A stretch of 64,000 bases of DNA. Source: Inia geoffrensis (taxonomy: Eukaryota > Chordata > Mammalia > Artiodactyla > Iniidae). Positions within the stretch are counted from its first letter, which is position 1, and each line of letters starts with the position of its first letter. Under the pieces are notes generated by a model. That model did no database searches and was not told where the DNA came from. It saw only the letters and a program-made list of their open reading frames with translations. The translations under genes were made by a program, and so were the position numbers. Below, in pieces: positions 1 to 12,484 of the stretch. The stretch covers positions 170,343,494 through 170,407,493 of the forward strand of contig CM070899.1 in assembly GCA_036417435.1 (NCBI GenBank). The letters run 5' to 3'.

Positions 1-424
1 TTACTTTTTCTTTTTCTTTTCTTTTCTTCTCTTTTCCCTCCTTCCTTCCTCTGGATTAACATTCTCTTTTGGATTAACATTCTTTGGAGGCCTTATTGTG
101 TATGTGTGCATGTATTTGTATGTGCATATGTGATGTGTGTATGCTGCCTCCTGCTTATGGTGAATTATTTCCTTATGTGATTTATAAATTTTGATTGTGA
201 GCTCAACTTAAGATCTCATCTTTGAGATCTCTCTGCAGGCTAAGGGTAATACATTGATAAGATAAATTGATTATTCCTAGACAGTTTTGTTCTGCCAAGT
301 GTTTTAGAGATACTATCAGTCCAGGACTATTTAGAGTTTTGTACCTGAAAACTTCATGGAACATGTTATACTACCTTGGATAACTGCCCCCCTTCCCCTC
401 CAGTGTGTGTGTGTGTGTATGTAT

Positions 425-850
425 TTGTGTCTTAGAGGTGTTGTAACAGTTACCTCAAACTTAATGCCTTAACACAACTTTATTACCTTATAGTTCTGAA
501 GCTTAGAAATATGAAATGGGTTTCACTGGGGCCAGACCTGAGATGTGGGCAGGATTGTTCTTTCTGGACATTCTATGGGAGAAGCTGTTCTCTTGCCTTA
601 TTTTAGTTTCCAGATGCTTCCTGCATTTCTTAGCTGGTGGCCTCTTCCTCCATCTTCAAGCCAGAAATGGCCAGTTGCGTCTTTTTCACGTGGCATCACT
701 CTGATCAGCACTGTCTGTCATGCCTCCCTCTTTCCCTTTTAATTAAAGACCTTTGTGATTACATGAGCCCACATCAGTAATCCTGGATAATCTTCTTTTC
801 TCAAGACCTTTAACTTAATCACATTTGCAAAAGTTCCTTTTGCCATGTCA
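425..850 (+). mobile_element. MLT1-type MaLR LTR
   Basis: Matches the mammalian MLT1 pattern: GTTGTAACAGTTACC near the left end, TTATTACCTTATAGTTCTGAAG, a CCTCTTCCTCCATCTTCAAG core, TCACTCTGATCA, GTGATTACAT, and an end near CTTTTGCCATG. It is an old non-autonomous ERVL-MaLR LTR in + orientation. Boundaries are approximate. Confidence 0.75.
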
Positions 851-1345
851 GTTCTATCTTCCCACCTTCAGCAAGCCAAGGCCTTATATTTAGTTCCCAT
901 TTGGCATAAAAGGCTAAGCCTGTTTGTTAGTGGCCAGCAAGCCCCTGTAGAATAGCTTCTTTCATATTTTCTGCTCTGAGTTTTAGTCCTCCTTTCTCCT
1001 TCTCCCTGGATTTTCTTTGCTCTATTTAATGTTGGACTGAATTTTAAAAAGATGCTGTCATAGTCTATCAAGTATGTTTAGGCAGTTTGTAAGCGGGAGA
1101 GTTTTCAGGTTATCTAATCTGTCATATTGTTTCGGTTGGTATTCCTTATATTAGCAAGGTATTCCTGAGTTTTAATAAGATATAAGGTCTTATTGCTATT
1201 ACTTTTATTTTCCGATTATCTTTTAATTTAAAATGCTTTTAATTTAGCCTCAAAAGAAAACAAAACAAAAACCAACCCTCCAAACCTCAGTGAATCTCAT
1301 CTTTGAACAAGCTTGTCATTTAACTGTGATTAAAAGTCAGTTTCT

Positions 1346-1544
1346 GGGCTTCCCTGGTGGCGCAGTGGTTGAGAGTCCGCCTGCCGATGCAGGGGACATG
1401 GGTTCATGCCCTGGTCCGGGAGGATCCCACATGCTGCGGAGCGGCTAGGCCCATGAGCCATGGCCGCTGAGCCTGCGCGTCCAGAGCCTGTGCTCCGCAA
1501 CAGGAGAGGCCACAACAGTGAGAGGCCCGCGTACTGCCAAAAAA
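1346..1544 (+). mobile_element. Cetacean CHR-type SINE
   Basis: Starts GGGCTTCCCTGGTGGCGCAG, has a GGTTCATGCCC B-box, and ends in an A9 tail. It is flanked by the target-site duplication AAAAGTCAGTTTCT (1332-1345) and its near copy at 1545-1557. It is nearly full length and CpG-decayed. Confidence 0.93.
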
Positions 1545-1929
1545 AAAATCAGTTTCTCTGTTTAAGTACTCTGGTTTACTCTTATCAACAAACTGTGTCT
1601 TTTTTCTTTAATCTGACCCAGGCTCTCCTGAGTTACTCTGGTTCTGCTGCTCAACCAGACCAAAAATCTCTCTTACAACATCATATTTCCCTTTTTGACT
1701 GTCTGCTCAGGTGGTTCTCTTTCAATACAAATTTTTGTTTTCTATTTTTCTGTCTCATTTGAGCTAAAGGCATATAGATATTTTTCTCTGCCCAGGTGTT
1801 ACCATTGGGCTTCATTTCACAATTCCCTCTGTCCATCTGATGATATGTGAGTGTGTCCAAGCCAGTGAGATACTACCTAAGGGATTATAGTGAAAAGCTA
1901 AGTTCTGTATCGCCCCTTTCTTTACCCAG

Positions 1930-2155
1930 TCTTGCTTTCTAGAGCACTTTTATAGCAAGTACTGTGTATTAGGCTTTTTACACACATGAACACCTATGAA
2001 TTAATTCTCACAACAATCCCATCTCACAGATGGAGAAACTGTTATACAAAGAAGTTATATTACTTGTTCAGGATCATATAGCTATTAAATGGCATTATTT
2101 GAACTAGGAAGTCTCATTTTGGAATCTGCTTGTTATCACTGTGCTGTACTGCCCT
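1930..2155 (-). mobile_element. MIR SINE
   Basis: Contains the reverse-complemented MIR core (CTCACAACAATCCCATCTCACAGATGGAGAAACTG, in part) and the downstream ACTTGTTCAGGATCATATAGC segment. It is an old mammalian-wide element. Confidence 0.8.
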
Positions 2156-2364
2156 TAGTTTTAGACTGAAAATTATTTTCCTTCGAAAGGCAATATAGTC
2201 TATTTCTTCTGGCTTCCAGTATTGTCATTGAGATGTGTGATATGTCTCTGATTCTAGATCGTTTGTATGTAACTTGTCTTTTTCTCTCTGGAAACCTTTG
2301 GAATATTCTCTTTAGCTGTGGTGTTTTGAAATTTCACAGGGAAATAACTTGGTATTGGTCTTTT

Positions 2365-2591
2365 TTTTTTTTTTTTGGTCAGTGTTTGTGTGTGTGTGTG
2401 TGGTATGCGGGCCTCTCACTGTTGTGGCCTCTCCCGTTGCGGAGCACAGGCTCCAGATACGCAGGCTCAGCGGCCATAGCTCACGGGCCCATCCGCTCCA
2501 CGGCACGTGGGGTCCTCCCGGACCGGGGCACGAACCCGTGTCCCCTGCATCGGCAGGCGGACTCTCAACCACTGCGCCACCAGGGAAGCCC
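2365..2591 (-). mobile_element. CHR-type SINE with GT-repeat tail
   Basis: Antisense SINE between perfect duplications GTATTGGTCTTTT (2352-2364 and 2593-2605). Its poly(T) (A-tail) is followed by a (GT)n microsatellite at about 2385-2402 that has grown inside the tail region. Confidence 0.93.
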
Positions 2592-3437
2592 AGTATTGGT
2601 CTTTTGAAAGTACATTATGCTGGCACTTGGGGGATATGCTACTATATTTTGTGGGGGGCGGGGGGTGTGCGTCTAGTGTTATTTCTTTGATAATTTCTTT
2701 TCCCGTGTATTCTCTATTCTCTTTTTCTAGATGTTCTATTCAGATATTAGACCTTCTTAATTAATATTTTAGTACTGTTTTCCTTTCTAGTTCCTACATC
2801 TTTGGGAGACTTCCTCAACTATAAATTCCAGTGTATCAGATATTTATATTGTTAAGTTTTACTATTTTTAATTTTTAAGAATTTTCTTGCTCTTTTTCAC
2901 AAGTTATATTCTTATTTATTAATGAATTACCTTTTACTCTTCATATAATATATAAACATATATGACATATGAATATATATATTTCATATAATATAAATCC
3001 TTTTAAAAAAAAGGATTCCTCTAATCTCTGCAAGTTTTTTTTTTCATGTTCTTTTTTTCTGTTTTTTGTTTTGTTTTGTTTTAGGTCCTCCCCCACCCCC
3101 CATGCAATGTTATATCAAATAATCTGGTGATCCTAGTCTGCTTCTATTTAAGAATGAGGAACTGAAATGCCTAAGTAGAAACTATAAATATGTGACAGAG
3201 ACTGTCAGTTGTGGGGGTTGGGCTTTGGGCAGGGCCCCACCCAAGTCTTCAGTATTTAGAAGTCTTTTCTTGTGCTGTTCTGTTTCTGCAGTGAAGAGTT
3301 TTTCTAATTTCTTTCATGAGAGTTGTGTTTATGAGGAAAAGCTGGCATTTGAGAACATGGTGAGTGGAAGGACAGCGAACTCAACAGTTCAGTATATAGA
3401 CACTCAATTCTCCAGCTTTTAGCTCTGTTCCTCACTT

Positions 3438-4199
3438 TTAAAGGAAAAGCAGTTGTATTGAGATAGAATTCACATACCATACAATTTACCCACTTAAAGT
3501 GTACAATTCAGTTGGTTTTGTTATATTCACAGAGTTACACATCCATCACCACAGCAATTTTAGAATATTGTCATTACCCCAAAAAAGAAACCCCTTATCC
3601 TTATTAACTCTCATTCCCCCAGTCCCTGAATCCTCTCTCCACCTAGCCCTAAGCAACTAACAATTTACTTTTTATCCCTGTAGATTTGCCTATTCGGGTA
3701 TTTCATATAAATGGAATCATGTAGTAAGTGGTCCTTTGCAGTGGTTTCTTTCACTTAGCATGATGTTGTCAAAGCTCATCCATATTGTGGCATGTGTCAG
3801 TGCTTATTCCTTTTTATTGCCAAATAATATTCTGTTTTATGGATATATCAGATTTATCCATTTATTAGTTAATGGATATTTGGACTGTTTCTACTTTTTG
3901 GCTATTATGGATAATGCTGCTGTGAACATTTGTGTACAAGTTTCTGTGTGGACATATGTTTTCAGTTATATTGGTTATATACCTATGAGTGGAATTGCTG
4001 GATCCTATGGTAACCCTGTGTTCAACCCTTCAAGGGACTGCTGACTGTTATCCAAAGTGGCTGCACCATTTTACATTGCCACTGGCAGTGTATCAAAATT
4101 TCAGTTTCTCCACATCCTCACGATCTCTGTTTTATCTATTTATTTTTAATAGCCATCCTAGTGGATGTCAAGCGGTATCTTTCTCATTGTGGTTTTGAT
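3438..4199 (-). mobile_element. L1M 3' fragment
   Basis: L1 3'-end sequence in antisense (TGTACAATTCAGT, CATATAAATGGAATCAT, TTTCACTTAGCATGATG, GGTAACCCTGTGTTCAA). It is bounded by the direct repeat CTGTTCCTCACTT at 3425-3437 and 4201-4213, which marks a 5'-truncated insertion. Confidence 0.85.
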
Positions 4200-4897
4200 T
4201 CTGTTCCTCACTTCTGTAGTCTAAAGAAACTGTTGCTTCCAAATTCTGAGCTTCTCAAGGGTTATTTTTTTCTTTTAGAATAAATTGCCTTGCTGTCTAC
4301 GGGCGTTTTGGGTTTTAGCTTCTTCTGTTCTGTTCAGTTAGTTACCTTGCTTCCATTTGCTTTCTGATATCCAGCGATTTATTGGAAGTTGTTGTCCACT
4401 GATTTTTCTCCTCTTATTTCCCTTTATCATTTTGGGGAGGAAAAAAAATATATATATTCAATTATATATATATATAAATAGAAAATAATGTAATCAATCC
4501 TCTAAATTTAATCTCTAAATTTAATCTACCAACTTGTATCTTTAAATATTCTTTCTGTATAAATATCCCCAAATGGTGTCCTTTCTTGTAAGAAGAATTA
4601 CAGGACCAAAAATACTCCTGTGATGAATATGAAAGAAATGAGGCTCAGAGAGGTTATTATTAAGTACAATCCAAATCCTTTCTAAAGTGTTGGATTTGAC
4701 TCTTCTGATAATACTGATTTACACTCCTTGTTATATGTCTAATATAGCTGGAACATCTTAAATGAATTAAGTAACAATTTTTGATTTCTAAGATTGCTCA
4801 TAAGAGTTGTATTTATTATTGGCTATAAGCTTTAACAGGTTTAACATCATCTGGTAAACTCAGAGTTAAACACTTGAATATGGATGGGGAACAGAGA

Positions 4898-4942
4898 ATA
4901 ATAATAATAATAATAATAATAATGATAATAATAATAAATAAA
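4898..4942 (+). repeat. (AAT)n microsatellite
   Basis: About 14 units of AAT/AATA with a few interruptions, directly left of a MIR copy. Confidence 0.9.
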
Positions 4943-5185
4943 GCTAACATTTATTTAGTCCTTTCCATGCCAGACACTGTTGAAAATCCTTTATACATGT
5001 TACCTCATTTAATCCTCATATTAACTGTGTGAGGTTGATAAAATTCTTTGTTTTTAAACCTCATTTGTCTGGTAAGAAAACTGAGGGCATAGAGTAGTTT
5101 AGTAATTTGCTCAAGGCTACAGAGCTAGTAAATGGTAGAGTCTACTTGTAAATCTGTGCAGTGTGCTTCCTGAGTCTATGCTTTT
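4942..5185 (-). mobile_element. MIR SINE
   Basis: Antisense MIR: AGCTAACATTTATTTAG, CCAGACACTGTTG, CTCATTTAATCCTCATATTA, GCTCAAGGCTACAGAGCTAG. It is close to full length. Confidence 0.85.
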
Positions 5186-6838
5186 GAAGTCATTAGATTA
5201 TAATGCCTGACATTTCTACAGAATTTTAAATATATTATCTTTTTGAGAGGGGAGGGACACTCATGAGATATTAAAACAAATGTTAATTCTTGGGTAAGGA
5301 GTAGTAGTTGGGGAATTAGTACAAGTTTATGAATGATATGTAGAAGATGAACTGTGATCCAATGTTCTCTTAAAAGCTCATGTTTACTTTAGATCCTGGT
5401 TTGGATCAAAAATGATTATCACTAAATTAAACACAAAAAATTGTTTTTTGATGTGGACACATAATTGCCATGTAGAGTGTTGTATAGTGTGCATTATATT
5501 TCTTAAGCAGGAGGGGAGGAGACAGAAAAGTGTCCTTGTGTTGTATTAAAGTTGGGTGTAGGCCAAAGTGTTAGTGACAGATCCAGTTTTTCCCAGGATA
5601 AAATGTTTCAGAATAATTCTGATCTGGGTGTTTTATATTATGTTCTTCTACTAGAGTCTTATTTTGCAGCTCATCTTTTCTAAATAGGTCTGTTTTATAG
5701 TGTGTATATATAGGTCATTCAGAATCAAGTTAACTTCGCAGTTGATTGGGACCTTGTTTCAAGCTTATTGAACAAAGCTCTGTAACACAGAATTTTGGGC
5801 ATAGGGCCATTTCCAGAGTCTGGTCCAAATAAGCAGCAACAGACAAAGATTGTCTCTTTCTTAGCTGAAGGCTTTCTGTGTGTGGCTGTCTCAGGACTCT
5901 TTTACACTTTTTCTACCCCTTTCATACTCCTCTCCTTTTTCTGTTCAGGGCAAAAGTGTTTTGGTTTTCATTCTGTAGTTACTCATTCAGCAAGCATTTA
6001 TTGTGCTTTTACTTACATACAAGGTTCTTTGCTTGAAACCTATAATGACCTCGCTGTATTGGCACTGTCATTTCTGGGGCTAGTAGGCCTTTGGATATGA
6101 TATTGAAAAAAATATGTGAAATATTAAGTAGTTTTGCTATGTCATACTTCTTTCCCTCCTGTCTTTTGATAATTAAAAAGGATTGTTTTCTGGAGGATAT
6201 TTAAAAGGAGCATATGCTTTCTTTACACCCCCCCCTCCCCGCCAACTTCCCAAAGTGGTAAGGGAGAGTGTAATTAAAACAACATATTTCCATACAATAA
6301 TTTTAAATAATCATGTCTTAAAAGACAATTTAAAAATCTTGTCTACTTGTGAAATTTATCTTTTTATTTCAACATTCACTTTGGAAAACGCTGTTTTTCT
6401 TTTAAATAGAATCACTTTTGGAATATTGTAACTGTTCTTTCCTTCGAACCTTTGCTTTCTACACAATTTATTTTACCTATTCCTATTCAATTCCCATTCT
6501 GCTCATATTATGAAGGGTCCGCTTGGCCCTTTAAAAACAACTTGTCAAGTTTGGTTTCCTAATTTCTTTAGTCTTTCTTTAATAACTCTTAATATGAGTA
6601 GAGTTCTACTTATTTTTATTCATACTGTTTTAAATTTTCTCTAATCTCTAGGCAGGTGTTGTATTTTCACGCCTCTTTACCTTTGCTTATACTGTTCCTT
6701 TTGCTTGGAATCCCCACCCCCAGTCTACTTTCTTCTCTTTGGCCTGCCAGATATGGCTAGCTAAAGTGAGGTTTCTTTTATGGAGTCTTCTGATAATGCT
6801 CCAGAAATAGTAGTCATTTTTTTCTCTGTGCTCTATTT

Positions 6839-7043
6839 TTTTTTTTTTTGCGGCACACGGGCCTCTCACTGTTGTGGCCTCTCCCGTTGCGGAGCACAGG
6901 CTCCGGACGCGCAGGCTCAGCGGCCATGGCTCATGGGCCCAGCCGTTCCATGGCATGTGGGATCTTCCCGGACCGGGGCATGAACCCGTGTCCCCTGCAT
7001 CGGCAGGCGGACTCTCAACCACTGCGCCACCAGTGAAGCCCCT
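6839..7043 (-). mobile_element. CHR-type SINE
   Basis: Antisense SINE with a T12 tail at its left. It is flanked by the perfect 15-base duplication CTCTGTGCTCTATTT (6824-6838 and 7044-7058), so it is a young insertion. Its left end has one change (CCAGTGAAGCC). Confidence 0.93.
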
Positions 7044-7499
7044 CTCTGTGCTCTATTTGTGCTTTTTGTGCAATTTAAAGACTTAAAAAAATTATACTAA
7101 ATAACATTCAAAAGAATAAATGTAACAAATTTTATAATAAAATAAACATCTGTGACTCCACCACCAAAGTTAACTAGAAAATGGTCAATTCTGTTTTTCC
7201 TACCTTTGTGCTTCAATCTATACTCCCAAGGGGCATTATTATCATTATTTCCTTGCCCTTTTAAAGTTTATCACAAACTATGTGTATCCTTAAATAGTTA
7301 CTGTTTAATTTTGTTTGGGCTTGGGTTTAATAAAAATAGATTCAGGCTGTATGTAGTCAAAACCAAAGCCTAGTATAGCTTGCTTTTGTAATTCAGTGTT
7401 ATGTTTCTACTATTTATCTGTATTTCATTCATAGTAGTTCATTCTCATTAATGTAATATTTCAAGTATAAATTTGCCACTTATTTTCATTTACATTTAA

Positions 7500-7945
7500 T
7501 GAATCTGGAATTGGTTTTTTCGCTCTAGTGTGAGGTAGGGATCCATTTTCTGTGTTTCTGTCTGGCAAACTAGTTGCCCTATTTAAATAATGCATTCTTT
7601 TCTCCTGTGCAATCATTGTAAGGTAACAAGTTTCCTTATGATCATGAGTTTGTTTCTGAGTTGTATCTTCTGTTGAATTGGTCCATTTATTTAACCCTTT
7701 TTAAGAACCCTACTGTTTTATTTACTTTGGCTTTATAATAAATATCAGCAGGCAAGCCCCCACCTCCCCCTTTCTTTTTTTGTTTTTTAAACCATGTCTT
7801 GGTCATTCTTTCCCCCTTGCCCTCCCGTATATATTTTGAAACCATGAGAAACCCAGTTAGGGTTTTTATTGAGAGGCTCGAAGCTGAAGATCAGTTTGGG
7901 AAGATTTGGCGTCAATACTACATTGGATGGGAGTGGAGGAATGAG
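7500..7945 (-). mobile_element. Old L1 ORF2 fragment
   Basis: Degenerate minus-strand L1 ORF2/3' sequence. It parallels bases 16850-17100 of the younger L1 (vestiges of 'ATCCATTTTCTGTGTTTCT', 'TTTGGCTTTATAATAAAT', 'ATGTCTTGGTCATTCTTT'). Only short open stretches remain. Confidence 0.6.
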
Positions 7946-8229
7946 ATGTATATCTGGTTGTGAGTAGGTGGCATGTGTTGTACTTGGCTTTGAAGGCCAC
8001 ACTTTTTTTTTTTTTTCAGGTTAATCTGTCAAACTCTCATTTCACTGTTTATAACCTCATGGGGAGGGAGTTTCTTAGGGTTATTCAGGGTGTTCTGGTT
8101 ATTTTGGGGGGTAGAATATTTCTGCTGATTTTCCTATATTCCCCATTGCTATTATTCTTTCTCACAACTCTTGATATTATTTGTACTTGTCATGGTAAGT
8201 CTGTCAGGAGAGTTTTCTAGTTGTGTTTT

Positions 8230-8517
8230 TTGTTTTAATTTTCTTTATGTTTTTGGTCGTGTTGGGTCTTCGTTTCTGTGCGTGGGCTTTCTCTAGTTGC
8301 GACGAGCGGGGGCCACTCTTCATCGCGTTGTGCGGGCCTCTCACTGTCACGGCCTCTCTTGTTGCGGAGCACAGGCTCCAGATGCGCAGGCTCAGTAGTT
8401 GTGGCTCACGGGCCCAGTTGCTCCGCGGCATGCGGGATCCTCCCAAACCAGGGCTCGAACCCGTGTCCCCTGCATTGGCAGGCAGATTCTCAACCACTGT
8501 GCCACCAGGGAAGCCCA
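8230..8517 (-). mobile_element. CHR-type SINE, inner member of nested pair
   Basis: Antisense SINE with GGTCGTGTTGGGTCTTCG at its 3' side and CCACCAGGGAAGCCC at its left (5') end. It sits in the tail of the SINE at 8530-8881; the outer duplication (8216-8229 and 8882-8895) encloses both. Confidence 0.88.
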
Positions 8518-8529
8518 GTTGTTTTATTT

Positions 8530-8881
8530 TTAATAAATAAATTTATTTATTTATTTTTTGGCTGCATTGGGTTTTTGTTGCTGCACATGGGCTTTCTTTA
8601 GTTGTGTCGAGTGGGGGCTACTCTTTGTTGCGGTGCGCAGGCTTCTCATGGAGGTGGCTTCTCTTGTTGCGGAGCATGGGCTCTAGGTGCGTGGGCTTCA
8701 GTAGTTGTGGCACATGGGCTCAGTAGTTGTGGCTTGCAGGTTCTAGAGCACAGGCTCTGTAGTTGTGGTGCACGGGCTTAGTTGCTCTGCGGCATGTGGG
8801 ATCTTCCTGGACCAGGGCTCGAACCCACATCCCCTGCATTGGCAGGTAGATTCTTAACCACTGCGCCACCAGGGAAGCCCC
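8530..8881 (-). mobile_element. Long CHR-1-type SINE, outer member of nested pair
   Basis: Antisense, about 330 bases with an AT-rich tail (AATAAATAAATTTATTTATT), GGCTGCATTGGGTTTTTGTTG, duplicated CAGTAGTTGTGGC segments, and the CCACCAGGGAAGCCCC end. It is flanked with the inner SINE by TCTAGTTGTGTTTT (8216-8229 and 8882-8895). Confidence 0.9.
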
Positions 8882-9051
8882 TCTAGTTGTGTTTTATTAG
8901 CTCTAGGTTGTGCCTCTTACCGTTACCCAGATACAAGCCTTGTTTACTTTGTATTAGGCTACTGCAGCTATGTCTTTGTTACGAGCCCATTGCAGTACTG
9001 TTTCATTTTATGTGCTTAAAGTGCAATATAAAATAATAATAAAATTCAAAA

Positions 9052-9098
9052 AATTATTTTTTAAATGTGAAGATTTTCTTCACATTAAAAAAATAATT
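9052..9098. repeat. Inverted repeat / hairpin
   Basis: Arms 9052-9072 and 9078-9098 pair over 21 bases with a single mismatch around the loop ATTTT. It is AT-rich and not part of a repeat family I recognise. Confidence 0.85.
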
Positions 9099-9619
9099 AG
9101 GAACCATTGTGTAATTTCAAAACTGGACAGGGAAGTTGTTAAACTATTTTATTGTCATTTGATGTTTAAGCAGGAAACAAATACTGTACTGTGTTAAACT
9201 TAGTTCTTGAATTTTTGTGAGTTTTGGATTATAGATAAGATCTTTAAGAATATACTAATGCCTTACAAGGTGATCACCCTGTGCCTGTTCATTCGATTCA
9301 TTACTTCCAAATGTATGTCGTATACATTCTTTCTATTTATCAGTTCTCCTTAAGGTGCTGAATCATCAAGCATGGTCATTGATCAGAACTTGTCTTTGGG
9401 TTTCTATCTTTTCTCTAGTTTGTCCTACTGATACCCATATCTGTAAGATCTGCCTTCTTTCAAATGTTTAGGACTTGTCTACCTTGGAATCAATGAGTTT
9501 CAAGCTTCTAGAACCTTAATGCTTGTTAGACTGGGCTCTGAGGAGTTTTCTAAAATCTTTTTTATTGCTAGTGGCAAAACTAGAGATTTGAACATAATTC
9601 ATATTTGTCATCTTTCCTT

Positions 9620-10130
9620 TTTTATTTTATTTTTTAAGATAAAAATCACATATATTTAAGATGCACACCACCATGATTTGATACACATATACCTAGTGAA
9701 ATATGACTACAGTCAAGCTATTAATTAATGTATGTTTTCCTCATGTAGTTACCTTTTTTGGTATGTGTGTGATGAGAGCACTTGAAATCCATTCTCCTAG
9801 CACATTCCCAGGATTCAGTACAGTATTATTACCTGTAGTCACCATGCTGTACATTGGATTTCTAGACTTATTCATCCTGCACACCTGCAACTTTGTCCCC
9901 TTTGACTAACATCTCCTCATTTCCCCCACCTCCCCACCCCTGGTAACCACTATTCTGCTCTCTGCTTCTAGTGTTCAACGTTTTAAGATTCCACATATGA
10001 GTGAGATCATGACATGTCTCCCCCACCCCCAGCCCCGTATCTGATGTATTGCACTTAGCTTAATGTCCTCCAGTTTCAACGGCTGTCGTGTTTCTAATAC
10101 ACCATGTGCTGTGTCCATGTTTTTATATTA
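9620..10130 (-). mobile_element. L1 3' UTR fragment
   Basis: Antisense L1 3' region (TGATTTGATACACATATAC, GGTAACCACTATTCTGCTC, GTCCTCCAGTTTCA), typical of L1M/L1PB-like 3' ends. No coding capacity. Confidence 0.75.
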
Positions 10131-10226
10131 ATATTTCGGAAAATACTTTGCCTTAATTGCAGAGTTGTAGGTTGGATAGTTTGATAGATATGATTCAGTT
10201 GTGGTTAATTTTTTCTGGTACTTTTT

Positions 10227-10441
10227 TTTTTTTTTTTTTTTTCTTTTTACGGTACGCAGGCCTCTCACTGCCGCGGCCTCTCCTGTTGCAGAGCACAGGC
10301 GCTCCGGACGCGCGAGCTCAGCGGCCATGGCCCACAGGCCCAGCCGCTCCATGGCACATGGGCTCCTCCCGGACTGGGGCACGAACCCGCGCCCCCTGCA
10401 ACGGCAGGCAGACTCTCAAGCACTGCGCCACCAGGGAAGCC
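10227..10441 (-). mobile_element. CHR-type SINE
   Basis: Antisense SINE with a T22 tail. The perfect 12-base duplication CTGGTACTTTTT (10215-10226 and 10442-10453) shows a recent insertion. It is rich in retained CpG. Confidence 0.93.
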
Positions 10442-12023
10442 CTGGTACTTTTTGTATTAAGCAATATTATAAATAGATTCTAATATTATCCCAGCCCCCA
10501 TTTTATATAAGCAAAATGGAATCTTAGTGAGTTAAAAGTTATATAAAATTTCGTAACTAGTAAGTGAAAGAGTGTTCAAACCAAGGCTTTCTGATTTCAC
10601 ATTTGTGTGCCTTTTTAAAAAAATGAGTGGTTTTCACCTGTGCTTCACGGGTCTAGGGATTGCTGTAGGGTGCTGCAGCCTTCTAGTCCCTCTCAGCTTG
10701 GGATACTCTTGAATTTTATGGTTATTACATTAGAATTGAAAACTAATCTTCTTTATATCAGACTGCTTCTTTTGCCATCTAAAGATAAAGTGTGAAAGTA
10801 AGGAAATTCGAATATGAGAAGGAATTGGCCTCCTTGGAAAAGCTAACTTTGGCTTGGTGAACATATGCATGCTGCTGTTATACAAATGTTCCAAGCCCGT
10901 TCCCCTCCTCCTCCTGCTTTATTCACTCACCCTGTCATATGGAGGGTTGTACACCACCGGACGGGTTGTGATGTGGACTTTCATGATTCGAATTGGGAGA
11001 CTGGGGAGAGAGTAAACTCAGAGAAAAGTTTTTTCAAGTAATTTGAAATAGTGTCCTGAATATTGCTACAGTGTGTGAGGGAAATGGGAAGGATGAAAAA
11101 AAGATGATTTTATGGAGAGTTGTGGACACCATGATGTTTGAGAAAAATATTTAAAGAACTTGAGCCATTTTGAATTTGTTTTTCCCATGAAGACTGGGAA
11201 CCATGTGGGATATTCTTTTAAATAGGATTTAAGCAGGTAAGATAGCTTCAGATTTCTTCATTTTGTCTTCACAAATTTACTTTTTTGGTGAAGATCACCG
11301 TGGTCATACCGTGGAGAACAGATTGGAAAGAGGCTAGATTGGATGCATGTGGACCAGTTAGATGGCAGATGCAGTAACCAAGGTGAGAGATGTTAGTAGA
11401 TTGACTAGGATTAAAGTATTGGAAACAGAAGGAAACACTTCTGGTACTTAAAGGTAAATGTGACAAGATTTAGTGATATTGGGTATGAAATAAGTGCTAG
11501 ATGTCTGAACTATATAACTTGATAGAGAACTGAAGTAGGAAGTAAAGTTGACTCTGTGTGTGATTTGGGGTACATTCATTTTGAAGTACCATTGGAATAT
11601 CCCAGAGGAACATAGCAGGTGCTTGTATGATTCTGTAGCGCAGAGGAGAGGTCTAGAATAGAGAAAAGTTTATGTGAATGTAAGAGTAATTTAGACCTGA
11701 ATGTGGATGAGTTTGCCAAGGATAAAAGGGGAAGATCCTACGACTAAACCGGGAGGCACCATGCCTGTCAGGCAGCCTTGTAAAGGAGACACAGGATGAG
11801 TGTTGAGTGTTCGGGAGTTAGGAGCACACCAAGGTGAGTGGTGATCCATCTTTTTTTTTTCCTTTCCAGTGAAATCTCTATTTTTCCTTCTGTGGAATAA
11901 TGAGTACCTAAACTTAATTCCATGTCAAGCAAAATTTAGCTAAAATTTGTACTAGTTAATCTTGTTTTGGAACTGTCAGACAAGGAAGGAGTTTGAGATA
12001 TGTAGGGGCACACACACACAAAA

Positions 12024-12484
12024 ATGTAGCTAACTGCAGTTTAACAATTTAGCGTGCCATAGTTTCATGGATGCTGGTAGAAGACACAAGACTTCTCAGT
12101 CAGAGACATTGGACTTGATTCCTCGCAGTAGCAGGATCGGAGTTGTTAGCATTCGAGTTGGTTTCCTAGCCCCACGCTCCATAGAGGGCTGTGAGGAGGG
12201 TGAGTGATGCCTGTGGTGGCGCCGCTCCTACATTTGCAGTGCAGCCTGTTACAGGAGAGGAACCTCCAAACCTTCATAATGGGCAGTAAACCTGCCTGAC
12301 CTTAATCCTGGAGGGAGGTAACGTCTTTATTGTGCTAGATAGTGAACAAACCTGCCCTTTGTTCCTGAGGGAGGCATTTCTATCCTTCCTGGCTGTTCTC
12401 TGTTCACTGGACAGACATACTTAAGATAGTCTGGAACAAAGAGAGGCAGCGCCTCCACCTACAAGATGCACAGAAATGCAGTGG
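12024..12484 (-). repeat. 3' LTR of the old ERV
   Basis: Aligns with 25656-26070: shared blocks TTTCATGGAT, GTAGAAGACA, GTTACAGGA, ATAATGGGCAGTAA, GTAACGTCTTTATT/GTATCTTTATT, ACAAACCTGCC, AGATG-ACAGAAATGCA. AATAAA on the minus strand at 12326-12331 marks the LTR poly(A) signal. Ends are approximate. Confidence 0.75.

Noticed and set aside
2233..2607. Open frames up to 142 codons with Pro/Ala/Gly-rich peptides such as GSAAMAHGPSRS (also at 1330-1515, 6687-7086, 8204-8601, 10128-10483, 16072-16594, 18080-18527, 59052-59333)
   Set aside because: All fall within CHR-type SINEs read in different frames; the similar peptides reflect the shared repeat, not a gene family.
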